Below, piece after piece: positions 54,312 through 62,772 of a stretch of 64,000 bases of DNA (the first letter of the stretch is position 1; each line of letters opens with the position of its first letter). The DNA comes from Schaedlerella arabinosiphila. Lineage in GTDB: Bacteria > Bacillota > Clostridia > Lachnospirales > Lachnospiraceae. The DNA lies in the NCBI RefSeq assembly GCF_003885045.1, contig NZ_RHJS01000002.1, positions 3,836,501-3,900,500 of the forward strand, read 5' to 3'. The notes beneath the pieces were generated by a model. The model was not told the DNA's origin. It saw nothing but the letters and a program-made list of their open reading frames with translations, and made no database searches. Made by a program: the position numbers and the translations under genes.

Positions 54312-54312
54312 T
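54287..54312 (+). terminator. Terminator of the candidate RNA
   Basis: GCGCCC-GGAACCA-GGGCGC followed by TTTTTTT, a typical intrinsic terminator just ahead of the hydrogenase regulator gene. Confidence 0.9.
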
Positions 54313-54391
54313 ATTCTATAGAAAGTTTCTCCGAATGATTGTTCGGGTCTGCCCTGCCAGACAGCAGCATTACTAAAAAAGGAGGTCATTT

Positions 54392-54640
54392 ATGGACACC
54401 AGGATCGCCTTAATCGGCATTGTACTCGACAGCACCAGATCCGTGGACGAGCTGAACCGCCTGCTGAGCGAATACGGCAGCTACATCATCGGACGTATGG
54501 GAATCCCCTACCGGGAAAAGAACCTGTCCATTATCAGTATCGCCATGGATGCCCCGGCGGACGCCATCAGCGCGCTGTCCGGAAAACTGGGCATGCTTCC
54601 GGGCGTCAGCACCAAAACAATCTATGCAAAAACCAAATGA
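54392..54640 (+). CDS. TM1266-type iron-only hydrogenase system regulator
   Basis: 82 residues with the ferredoxin-like/ACT-type small regulator pattern: RIALIGIVLDSTRSVDELNRLL, IIGRMGIPYREKNLSIISIAMDA and GKLGMLPGVSTKTIYAK. This family is found beside [FeFe]-hydrogenase maturation genes and is thought to regulate that system. AAAGGAGGTCATTT precedes the ATG. HydG and HydF follow in the same direction, which supports the call. Confidence 0.92.
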   Translation: MDTRIALIGIVLDSTRSVDELNRLLSEYGSYIIGRMGIPYREKNLSIISIAMDAPADAISALSGKLGMLPGVSTKTIYAKTK

Positions 54641-54677
54641 TCCACACCGCTCTTTTGCAGCCGCCAAAGTTCATACA

Positions 54678-54815
54678 GGCATACCCAAGGGCACCCCATT
54701 ATGGCCATTCGGCCGTTTCACAAGGTATACCCAAGGGCACCCCGTTATGGCCATTCGGCCGTTTCACAAGGTATACCCAAGGGCACCCCGTTATGGCCAT
54801 TCGGCCGTTTCACAA
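54678..54815. repeat. Three tandem 46-bp units between the regulator gene and hydG
   Basis: The unit GGTATACCCAAGGGCACCCC plus 26 nt starts at 54678 (first base variant), 54724 and 54770, each 46 bp apart, followed by a trailing GGTATACC. Units differ at one or two bases (CCATT/CCGTT). Each holds GGCCATTCGGCC, able to form a hairpin. The array lies in the transcribed space before hydG. Confidence 0.9.
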
Positions 54816-54873
54816 GGTATACCTGTTTGGCCCGCTGTATCGCGGAAACAAAAAACAGGGAGGAACACAAACC

Positions 54874-56295
54874 ATGTACGACGTAAATTCAAAATGTGCG
54901 GATGATTTTATCAGCCACGAGGAAATTCTGGACACACTGGCCTACGCGGACGAAAATAAGGAAAACGCGGAGCTGATTGACGCTCTGATCGAGAAGGCAA
55001 AGCTTCGAAAAGGGCTGACGCACCGGGAAGCTTCGGTACTGCTTGCCTGTGAAATCAAAGAAAAGAATGAAGAGATCTTTAAACTGGCCGAACAGATCAA
55101 AAAAGATTTTTACGGCAACCGGATCGTCATGTTTGCCCCGCTGTATCTGTCCAACTACTGCATCAACAGTTGTACCTACTGCCCCTATCATCTGAAAAAC
55201 AAGCACATTGCGCGCAAGAAGCTGACCCAGGAGGAGATCCGCCGGGAGGTCATCGCGCTGCAGGACATGGGGCACAAACGGCTGGCTCTCGAAGCCGGAG
55301 AAGATCCGGTACATAACACCATGGAGTATTATCTGGAATGCATCAATACGATCTACGGCATCAAGCACAAAAACGGAGCCATCCGCCGCGTCAATATCAA
55401 CATTGCCGCAACTACGGTTGACAATTACCGCCTGCTCAAAGACGCAGGGATCGGAACTTATATCCTGTTCCAGGAGACCTATCACAAGGAAAGCTATCTG
55501 ACCCTCCACCCGGCCGGGCCGAAGCATGACTACAATTATCACACCGAGGCCATGGACCGTGCCATGGAGGGCGGAATCGACGATGTGGGCCTGGGCGTGC
55601 TGTTCGGCCTGGATAAATACCGCTATGAGTTTGCCGGACTCCTCATGCATGCGGAGCATCTCGAAGCTGCCTTCGGCGTAGGGCCGCACACCATCAGCGT
55701 ACCCCGCCTGAAACGTGCGGACGATATTGACCCCGGCCAGTTTGACAACGGCATTGACGACGAGATCTTTGCAAAGCTGGTTGCCTGCATCCGGATCTCT
55801 GTCCCCTACACCGGCATGATCATTTCCACAAGGGAAAACCAGGCCACAAGGGAGCGTGTCCTGCACCTGGGCATCTCCCAGATCAGCGGCGGCTCCCGTA
55901 CCAGCGTGGGCGGTTACTATGAACCGGAGCCGGAGGATGAGAAGTCGGAGCAGTTCGACGTCAGTGACACCCGTTCCCTGGACGAGGTGGTACGCTGGCT
56001 GATGGAAATGGATTACATCCCCAGCTTCTGTACGGCCTGCTATCGGGAGGGCCGCACCGGAGACCGTTTTATGTCCCTGTGTAAGAGCGGGCAGATCCAG
56101 AACTGCTGCCATCCCAACGCACTGATGACATTAAAAGAATACCTGATGGACTATGCTTCGCCGGAAACCAAGGCAATCGGAGATAAGCTGATTGAGCGTG
56201 AAGTCCTCAACGTGCCCAATGAAAAAGCGCGGGCAGTCGTCATGGAAAACCTGCGTTATATCGAACAGGATAACCGGAGAGATTTCCGTTTTTAA
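54874..56295 (+). CDS. hydG: [FeFe]-hydrogenase maturase HydG (radical SAM, tyrosine lyase)
   Basis: ATG 54874, with AGGGAGG upstream, gives 473 residues, normal for HydG. The frame stays open upstream through the 46-bp repeats, but that part is not coding. The radical-SAM cluster is CINSCTYCPYH (Cys96, Cys100, Cys103); the C-terminal second-cluster site is SFCTACYREGRTGDRFMSLCK. HydG cleaves tyrosine to make the CO and CN- ligands of the H-cluster. It is followed by hydF; hydE and the hydrogenase itself are not in this window. Confidence 0.97.
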   Translation: MYDVNSKCADDFISHEEILDTLAYADENKENAELIDALIEKAKLRKGLTHREASVLLACEIKEKNEEIFKLAEQIKKDFYGNRIVMFAPLYLSNYCINSCTYCPYHLKNKHIARKKLTQEEIRREVIALQDMGHKRLALEAGEDPVHNTMEYYLECINTIYGIKHKNGAIRRVNINIAATTVDNYRLLKDAGIGTYILFQETYHKESYLTLHPAGPKHDYNYHTEAMDRAMEGGIDDVGLGVLFGLDKYRYEFAGLLMHAEHLEAAFGVGPHTISVPRLKRADDIDPGQFDNGIDDEIFAKLVACIRISVPYTGMIISTRENQATRERVLHLGISQISGGSRTSVGGYYEPEPEDEKSEQFDVSDTRSLDEVVRWLMEMDYIPSFCTACYREGRTGDRFMSLCKSGQIQNCCHPNALMTLKEYLMDYASPETKAIGDKLIEREVLNVPNEKARAVVMENLRYIEQDNRRDFRF

Positions 56296-56311
56296 TTCCA
56301 TCAGACAGAAC

Positions 56312-56348
56312 GCAGGCCCGTTTGTATCGACGATTTTCATGGGCCTGC
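56312..56348 (+). terminator. Hairpin between hydG and hydF
   Basis: GCAGGCCC and GGGCCTGC form an 8-bp stem with a 21-nt loop followed by ATTTTATC. It probably reduces read-through and lowers hydF transcription relative to hydG. Confidence 0.6.
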
Positions 56349-56387
56349 ATTTTATCAAATCTGGTGATCCAACGGAGGAAATATAAT

Positions 56388-57647
56388 ATGAGTTTAAATG
56401 CCGTACCATCCGCAGACCGTATCCACATCGGAATCTTTGGAAAACGGAATGCTGGAAAATCCAGCATCATCAACGCCGTAACAGGCCAGAACCTTGCCAT
56501 TGTCTCTGATATCAAGGGCACCACCACCGACCCGGTGCAAAAGGCCATGGAGCTTCTCCCCCTGGGGCCCGTTGTGATGATCGACACCCCGGGGCTGGAC
56601 GATGAAGGGGAGCTGGGCGCTCTGCGCGTCCGAAAAGCATATCAGATGCTGAACAAGACCGACATCGCCGTGCTGGTGGTTGACAGCTCCCAGGGAATGA
56701 CGCCTGAAGATGAACATATCCTGGCAAAGATCCGGGAAAAAAAGCTGCCCCACGTCATTGTATTCAACAAATCCGACCTGTGCAGCCAGCCTCTCACATG
56801 GGAAAAGCAGACGGAAATCCAGGGCACGGATCAAATACCGCCATCACAGTGCATCTCTGTCAGCGCTGTGACCGGCCTGCATATCCAGGAGCTCAAAGAA
56901 CGGATCGCCGGCCTGGTTCCCACCGCCGGGAATGAAAAGCACATTGCCGCGGATCTGGTCCGCCCGGGCGAATTTGTGGTACTGGTCATTCCCATCGACG
57001 GTTCCGCTCCAAAAGGACGGCTGATCCTGCCCCAGCAGCAGACCATCCGGGATCTTCTGGAAGCAGGCTGCCCCGTCATCGCGGTAAGGGATACCGAACT
57101 GGAGGATACGCTCGCCGGCCTGGGTACCAGGCCGGCCCTGGTCATCACAGACAGCCAGGCATTCAAAAAGGTGTCCGCCCTTGTCCCACCGGACGTTCCC
57201 CTGACCTCCTTCTCCATCCTGTTTGCCCGCTATAAAGGGAATCTCGATACGGTGGCAGAAGGCGCCCGGACACTGGACCGGCTGCAGGACGGAGACACCA
57301 TCCTGATCTCCGAGGGCTGCACCCACCACCGCCAATGCGAGGATATCGGAACCGTAAAGCTGCCCGGATGGATTCGCAAGCATACCGGAAAAGAGCTTAG
57401 GTTTGAATTTACGAGCGGCACGGAATTTCCCGATGAACTGGGCAGATACCGCCTGATCATCCACTGCGGCGGCTGTACCCTGAATGAACGTGAAATGAAA
57501 TACCGCCTGAAATGCGCCTGTGACCAGAATATCCCTATCACAAATTACGGCACGGCAATCGCGCACATGAACGGCATTCTCAGCAGAAGTCTCGCTCCGC
57601 TCCGTTCGCAGGCAGGAACCGATCCGTTTACAGGCGAAAGGCTTTAA
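56388..57647 (+). CDS. hydF: [FeFe]-hydrogenase maturation GTPase HydF
   Basis: 419 residues from ATG 56388, with GGAGG upstream. The N-terminal GTPase has GKRNAGKSSI (P-loop), the TTTDPV switch, DTPGLDD and FNKSDL; the middle is a dimerisation domain; the C-terminal cluster-binding domain has EGCTHHRQCED and HCGGCTLNEREMKYR, the His/Cys ligands of the 4Fe-4S cluster. HydF is the scaffold on which the H-cluster precursor is built before transfer to the hydrogenase. A frame from 56322 extends upstream without a binding site. Confidence 0.97.
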   Translation: MSLNAVPSADRIHIGIFGKRNAGKSSIINAVTGQNLAIVSDIKGTTTDPVQKAMELLPLGPVVMIDTPGLDDEGELGALRVRKAYQMLNKTDIAVLVVDSSQGMTPEDEHILAKIREKKLPHVIVFNKSDLCSQPLTWEKQTEIQGTDQIPPSQCISVSAVTGLHIQELKERIAGLVPTAGNEKHIAADLVRPGEFVVLVIPIDGSAPKGRLILPQQQTIRDLLEAGCPVIAVRDTELEDTLAGLGTRPALVITDSQAFKKVSALVPPDVPLTSFSILFARYKGNLDTVAEGARTLDRLQDGDTILISEGCTHHRQCEDIGTVKLPGWIRKHTGKELRFEFTSGTEFPDELGRYRLIIHCGGCTLNEREMKYRLKCACDQNIPITNYGTAIAHMNGILSRSLAPLRSQAGTDPFTGERL

Positions 57648-57674
57648 GACGCCGTTTTCCTTTCCAAAAGCAAG

Positions 57675-57712
57675 AGGCTGCCGGGAACCATTCAGCGATT
57701 TCCCGGCAGCCT
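57675..57712. terminator. Bidirectional terminator between hydF and the purF-like gene
   Basis: AGGCTGCCGGGAA and TTCCCGGCAGCCT form a 13-bp perfect stem with a 12-nt loop and GTTTTATT on the plus side. It serves both convergent genes. Confidence 0.9.
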
Positions 57713-57740
57713 GTTTTATTCTCATATATCTTGCATATCT

Positions 57741-59150
57741 TTATTCTTTGCCGTTAAAGCAATAGGTACACAGCTTGCAGGGGGAGAGCCCGATGGACGC
57801 CACCAGATCGTCCAGCCGATGGTACCGCAGAGTGGTAAAGTTCTGCTGCTTCCGGATCTCTTCCAGCATTTCCTCATACCTTGCGGTGCAGGGATCTGAG
57901 TACTCTGAAAGCACCTCCGGAGTCACTTCCTCCTCCCGTTCCTGGATCACCCGCCTTGTGATCAGATCCAGATCCGACTTGGACCGTGAGAAATTCAGGT
58001 ACTTGCAGCCGTACAGAAGGGGCGGGCAAGCCGGACGCACATGTACCTCCTTCGCCCCGCTCCGATACAAAAATTCCGTAGTCTCCCGAAGCTGGGTTCC
58101 CCGCACGATGGAGTCATCAATCAGAAGCAGCTTCTTCCCTTTGATCAGCTCCTGCACCGGAATCAGTTTCATCCGGGCGATCAGATCCCTCTGGCTCTGG
58201 TTCGCAGGCATAAAGGATCTGGGCCAGGTCGGCGTATACTTGATAAACGGCCTTGCATACGGGATTCCCGATTCATTGGCATACCCGATGGCATGGGCGA
58301 TCCCCGAATCCGGCACGCCCGCGACAATGTCCGGAGAAACGGAATCACTGTCCCGCTTCGCCAGCATGCTTCCGCAGGTATAACGCATCTGCTCCACATT
58401 CATCCCTTCATAGGAGGATGTGGGGTATCCATAATACACCCACAGGAAGGAGCACATCTTCATCTCCTCCCCCGGAGCGCCGACGGTCTCCACACTCTCC
58501 GGCGTGACGAAAACAACCTCCGCTGGTTTCAGTTCTTTATAATGTTCAAATCCAAGATTGATATATGCAAAATTTTCAAACGAAATGCAGTATCCGTCTT
58601 CCCGCTTTCCGATCACCACCGGAGTACGCCCATACCGGTCCCTGGCTGCATAGATCCCGTCCTTTGTCATCAGAAGGATGGTCATGGAGCCGTCCACAAG
58701 CTCCTGCACATACCGGATTCCGTCTACCAGCGTATCGGATTTGCAGATCAGGGACGCGATCAGTTCCGTGGCATTGATCTGCCCGCCGCTCATCTCCTGA
58801 AAATGCGCCCTTCCCGAATGGTACGTTTCTTTCAGCAGTTCATCCAGATTGTTGACCTTTCCTACGGTCGTGATTGCAAAGCTTCCCAGGTGGGACTGGA
58901 TCAGAAGGGGCTGCGGTTCATAGTCGGAAATACATCCGATCCCCAGATGCCCGTCCAGTTCCTCTGCGTCCTTTTCAAACTTTGTCCGAAACGGAGAATT
59001 TTCGATGTTATGGATCGCCCTTTGAAAGCCTCCCTTACCATACATCGCCATCCCGCCGCGCCGTGTGCCCAGGTGGGAATGATAGTCCACCCCGTAAAAC
59101 AGTTCCAAAGTACAGTTTTTCTTTGAAGCAACGCCAAAAAATCCACCCAT
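57741..59150 (-). CDS. Amidophosphoribosyltransferase-like protein (PurF paralogue) without Cys1
   Basis: ATG 59150, with AAAAGGAGACAG upstream, gives 469 residues. The fold is PurF: an Ntn glutaminase-like domain (HSHLGTRRGGMAMY, GHLGIGCISDYE) and a phosphoribosyltransferase domain with the PRPP loop LLLIDDSIVRGTQLRE. A C-terminal CKLCTYCFNGKE recalls the Fe-S Cys of Bacillus-type PurF. The N terminus is MGGFFGVASKKN: position 2 is Gly where PurF has the catalytic Cys exposed after Met removal. Glutamine use is therefore doubtful. It may use ammonia or have another role; a true purF should exist elsewhere. Confidence 0.85.
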   Translation of the reverse strand: MGGFFGVASKKNCTLELFYGVDYHSHLGTRRGGMAMYGKGGFQRAIHNIENSPFRTKFEKDAEELDGHLGIGCISDYEPQPLLIQSHLGSFAITTVGKVNNLDELLKETYHSGRAHFQEMSGGQINATELIASLICKSDTLVDGIRYVQELVDGSMTILLMTKDGIYAARDRYGRTPVVIGKREDGYCISFENFAYINLGFEHYKELKPAEVVFVTPESVETVGAPGEEMKMCSFLWVYYGYPTSSYEGMNVEQMRYTCGSMLAKRDSDSVSPDIVAGVPDSGIAHAIGYANESGIPYARPFIKYTPTWPRSFMPANQSQRDLIARMKLIPVQELIKGKKLLLIDDSIVRGTQLRETTEFLYRSGAKEVHVRPACPPLLYGCKYLNFSRSKSDLDLITRRVIQEREEEVTPEVLSEYSDPCTARYEEMLEEIRKQQNFTTLRYHRLDDLVASIGLSPCKLCTYCFNGKE

Positions 59151-59295
59151 ATGTCTGTCTCCTTTTTTGTCAGTCGTCTTAAGGTAATGGTCCGGAATGC
59201 TTCGATCCCGGAAACCATTCACAGTTTAGCACGAAGTCATTTCAAAGTCAAAGGCAACATCCCGAAATCCCAAAAAACATCTGTACCCCCAGCCG

Positions 59296-60999
59296 CTACA
59301 GCATCAGCCCCCGGTACCGGTTAAAGCAGGCAAAGATCTCCTGCCTTCTGGGCATCGCCAGGCATGCCACATTGGACATACTCTCACACAGCCCGGCCAG
59401 TCCGTTTCTGCGGATCTTCTCCTCCAGCCTGTCCACCACATCCTGTACAGGGGTGGTACCTCCGAAGAAATTTTTCTCCGCATACCGCACACAGTATCCC
59501 AGGGCTGTCACCTGCTCGCTGTCCGTAATCTGCTCCACATAGCGCAGATCAATGCTTTCCCGGTTGATCTGCACTCCCTCGCGCCCCATAGTCTTCATCT
59601 TGATCCGGTCATTCCCCCGGTAGGCCCTGTTCTGCCCCGGGCACCTGTGAAATACCGGCTTGTCCGCAGGCTCCTCCAGCCCGCTCAGCGCCGGAAAGTT
59701 CTCCGCTTCTTTCTTTGCCTCCGCCGTGATCTCTCTTGGCACGTACCGGTCCATCTGCACAATGGTGTCCGCAATGTGGAAATATGCCCCCGAGCTCCCG
59801 GCCACGATCACGGTTGAGATCCCATAGCGTTCATACAATTCCCGGATTCTGTCGATAAAAGGCGTGATCGGCTCCATGTCCCTGTGGATCACACGCTGCA
59901 TCAGCTCGTCCCGGATCATAAAATTGGTGGCGCTGGTATCCTCATCGATCAGCAGCGCTTTGGCCCCTGCCTCCATGGCCTCCACCACATTGGCCGCCTG
60001 CGAGGTGCTGCCGCTGGCGTCCTCCGTGTAGAATCCGCTGGTATCCTTCCCATTGGGCAGGTCATTGATAAACATGGAAATATCCGTCTTCTTGATGCTC
60101 CGGCCGTCCTCCGCACGAATCTTCACTGCGGTTCCGTCCGTGATCACATACTCCCGTCCGTCCCCGGCGATATGGTCATATACCCCCAGCTCCAATGCTT
60201 TGAGCAGAGTGGATTTTCCGTGGTAACCGCCTCCCACAATCAGGGTAATGCCCTTGCGGATTCCCATACCGGAAAGGGTTCCCTTATGAGGCAGTTCCAT
60301 GGTCACTTCCAGTTCTTTCGGGGAGCGGAATGGAACCGCCCCCTTCATGGGACGCGGCGAGATGCCGGATTCCCGCGGCAGGATGGCCCCGTTTGCCACA
60401 AAGGCCGTCAGCCCCATCGCTTCCAACTGTCCCCGGATATACTCCTGGTCCTCGGCCAGGTCAATGGCACCGCGCACCCTTTTCTTATCGCAGGTTCTGT
60501 AGTAAAGGGACTTTTCCACGCAGTCCGGCAGAAAATCAAACAGGATCTTTTCCAGCTCCCTTGCGTTGATGGTACGCCCGTTGGCCGGAAATCCAATCTC
60601 CAGGCGCACCACGATATCCCCGGTTTTGTCGTCCATCCAAAAAGCAGTCCTCTCCAACACCTCCTGCCCGCATCTGCTGATGGAGATCAGGCCGCTCTTG
60701 CCCGAACCCTTAGCCTTAAACGCGTAGCTCTCCGCCGCCCGGTGGAATTGCCGGGTCAGATAGTCCTGCAGCGCCCTTCTCTGGCAGTCCCCGCAGTACA
60801 ATTCCCTGGGAAAGCCTGCCATCTTGCCCTTCATGTGTACGCTCACCTTAGACGGCGACGCGAACGGGTCGCCCTGTACATGGTCGATGGAAAGCACATA
60901 CCCCTGAAACTGGTATGTGCCTTTTGTATCCTTGTACGCCGGATATCCCTTATGGTCAATCCTGTGCAGTAGGTTCCTTAATTCTGTTGATGTTTCCAC
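59296..60999 (-). CDS. ABC-ATPase-fold protein (PF09818 type)
   Basis: 567 residues from GTG 60999, with AGGAGG 9 nt upstream. An N-terminal regulatory part precedes the P-loop LIVGGGYHGKSTLLKAL; later come SSGAYFH, LLIDEDTSATNFM (Walker B) and a VIVAGSSG strand, which together fit the predicted 'ABC-class ATPase' family (MRB1590-like). These are soluble and not part of transporters; the cellular role is unknown, with RNA binding suggested for a homologue. It lies between the purF-like gene and the hexosaminidase in the same direction. Confidence 0.85.
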   Translation of the reverse strand: METSTELRNLLHRIDHKGYPAYKDTKGTYQFQGYVLSIDHVQGDPFASPSKVSVHMKGKMAGFPRELYCGDCQRRALQDYLTRQFHRAAESYAFKAKGSGKSGLISISRCGQEVLERTAFWMDDKTGDIVVRLEIGFPANGRTINARELEKILFDFLPDCVEKSLYYRTCDKKRVRGAIDLAEDQEYIRGQLEAMGLTAFVANGAILPRESGISPRPMKGAVPFRSPKELEVTMELPHKGTLSGMGIRKGITLIVGGGYHGKSTLLKALELGVYDHIAGDGREYVITDGTAVKIRAEDGRSIKKTDISMFINDLPNGKDTSGFYTEDASGSTSQAANVVEAMEAGAKALLIDEDTSATNFMIRDELMQRVIHRDMEPITPFIDRIRELYERYGISTVIVAGSSGAYFHIADTIVQMDRYVPREITAEAKKEAENFPALSGLEEPADKPVFHRCPGQNRAYRGNDRIKMKTMGREGVQINRESIDLRYVEQITDSEQVTALGYCVRYAEKNFFGGTTPVQDVVDRLEEKIRRNGLAGLCESMSNVACLAMPRRQEIFACFNRYRGLML

Positions 61000-61110
61000 G
61001 TTTCATTTCCTCCTGAATCCATTTCCTGTGCTGTTTACGCACCATTCATGCGCAAAACATGCTGCTGATCTGCTGCTTTCTGAACGATTCAAAACGCCTG
61101 ATGCAGCATT

Positions 61111-62565
61111 TCAGATGATTTCCTGCATTTTCTCCACTTCCTGCCGGTCTTCCGCGCTGAAATTCTTTTCAAACTCTGCTTTCTGTCTTTCTGCTTCTTC
61201 CTTCGGCGGCACCCAGCCGGAGACTTTCTCCGCATGGATTCCATACCGTTCAAACACAGGAAACAGACGCTTCATTCTCCCTTCAAATGAGACATATCCC
61301 GGCCTCTTCTGCCCGCACCAGCCTGCCTCGGCCGAAGCCGCATACCTGGGCCAGCACATCGTCTCCAGCTTTTCCATATCCCGGATATGTTCCGTCCAGA
61401 TCAGGCATTCCGTTCCCAGAATCCCCTTTTCCGCCTTTTCCAGTCCTTCCGGGCGCACATCCAGCTCATAGACATCCTGAAGGGATGTAATCCCATACGG
61501 ATAGTCGCAATAGCAGTTCTTCACAATGGAGATCACGGCGCTTCCGCCCTTCTCCATATGCGCTCCCAGGCGGTTCTCCTTGTCCTCCGTCCAGAGCTGT
61601 ACGATGGTATCCGGGTCCAGATTTCCTCCGTATGCCGCTTCATTCCATACGATCACGGTCCGCCCCCTGGATTTTAAGTACGCGGTGATCCGGTTTTCCA
61701 TGTATCCCTGCAGCTCCTGCAGAGTCGAAAGCCCTTCCTCCTCCATCCGTTTCCGGCACAGCGGACAGCTGCTCCAGTACTCCTTGGGCGCCTCGTCCCC
61801 GCCGATGTGGAAATATGTTCCGGGAAAAAGCTCCAGAAGGTCATCCAGAAGCCCCTTGATGAACTCAAAGGTTTCTTCCTTTCCCGCGCACAGAATATCC
61901 CGGAAAATACCGGCCCTGGTCTCCACCGGAATCTGCTCTCCCCTGCACCCGTACTGGGGGTAAGCAGCCAGCAGGGCGGTCACATGCCCGGGCATGTCCA
62001 CCTCCGGGATCACTTCCACTCCCAGCTCCTTACAATACGCCACGATCTCCCGCACCTGATCCCTTGTATAGTACCGATCCTCTGTCTCCTCCGAGTCATA
62101 ATTGCCCATATGGTCCCCTTTTCGTACTGCCCCGACCTCATGCAGCAGAGGATACCTCCTGCACTCGATACGCCAGCCCTGGTCATCAGAAAAATGCCAG
62201 TGGAATTTGTTGAATTTAAAATGCGCAGCCATCCGGATCATTTTTTTCAATTCCTCTGCCGGAATAAAATGCCGGGCGCAATCAATATGGAAAGCCCTCC
62301 AGGAATACTCCGGGCTGTCCTCCACCGTCAGGCACGGCAAGTCCTCCCCGCACTGCAGCCGGATCTGCTCCAGAGACATCTCCGCGTACAGGCATGCTTT
62401 TTCGCTGCCGCCCTCAATCCAGATTCCGTCTGCTTTTAACTGCAGGCGGTACTCTTCCTCCCCGAAAGCAGGATTCAGCTTATTTTCCCGGATCACATGA
62501 CCCGCGCATCCTTCCCCGCCCGGCAATATTTTTTTAGGCTCCGGTATGATCCCAATCTCCACCAT
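61111..62565 (-). CDS. Beta-N-acetylhexosaminidase (GH20)
   Basis: 484 residues, no signal peptide, so cytoplasmic. The GH20 barrel shows FHIDCARHFIP, KFNKFHWHFSDDQGWRIE, PEVDMPGHVTALL and the catalytic Asp-Glu pair in YFHIGGDEAPKEYW, followed by a TVIVWNEAAYGG strand. It removes terminal GlcNAc or GalNAc from imported oligosaccharides. A short N-terminal domain (about 1-75) precedes the barrel. GGAGGG lies just before ATG 62565. No transporter for its substrate is in the window. Confidence 0.95.
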   Translation of the reverse strand: MVEIGIIPEPKKILPGGEGCAGHVIRENKLNPAFGEEEYRLQLKADGIWIEGGSEKACLYAEMSLEQIRLQCGEDLPCLTVEDSPEYSWRAFHIDCARHFIPAEELKKMIRMAAHFKFNKFHWHFSDDQGWRIECRRYPLLHEVGAVRKGDHMGNYDSEETEDRYYTRDQVREIVAYCKELGVEVIPEVDMPGHVTALLAAYPQYGCRGEQIPVETRAGIFRDILCAGKEETFEFIKGLLDDLLELFPGTYFHIGGDEAPKEYWSSCPLCRKRMEEEGLSTLQELQGYMENRITAYLKSRGRTVIVWNEAAYGGNLDPDTIVQLWTEDKENRLGAHMEKGGSAVISIVKNCYCDYPYGITSLQDVYELDVRPEGLEKAEKGILGTECLIWTEHIRDMEKLETMCWPRYAASAEAGWCGQKRPGYVSFEGRMKRLFPVFERYGIHAEKVSGWVPPKEEAERQKAEFEKNFSAEDRQEVEKMQEII

Positions 62566-62644
62566 AATCCCTCCAAGCTGTCATAATCCTATTTTTTTAA
62601 TCCTGTGCAAAAAGGCCGCGCCTGTATGCACATTGACTGCAAAA

Positions 62645-62667
62645 GCCAGGTATCCTCAGTACCCGGC
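62645..62667 (-). terminator. Terminator of the diguanylate cyclase gene
   Basis: GCCAGGTA and TACCCGGC form an 8-position stem with one mismatch; on the minus strand it is followed by TTTT. It lies about 105 nt after the diguanylate cyclase stop. The remainder of 62566-62772 holds no gene. Confidence 0.6.
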
Positions 62668-62772
62668 TTTCCCCTGTCATTTACAAATGCCCGGCTGCTT
62701 TTTTTATCTGTGCCGGACAGCATGATTCCATTCTGCAAAATCTCGGGCCTTAAACAGGCCGCATCTGGCGTT

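Noticed and set aside
54678..54815. Possible CRISPR array
   Set aside because: Units are 46 bp with no unique spacers between them and no cas genes nearby; it is a simple tandem repeat.
54637..54873. Extension of HydG upstream through the 46-bp repeats
   Set aside because: The repeats happen to be open in that frame, but the family start and an AGGGAGG site are at 54874.
54889..56112. 407-codon minus-strand frame opposite hydG
   Set aside because: HydG has all its cluster motifs on the plus strand; the antisense frame has no motif or binding site.
58041..60972. Long plus-strand frames (361 and 362 codons) opposite the purF-like and ABC-ATPase genes
   Set aside because: Both are shadows of well-supported minus-strand genes and lack start signals.
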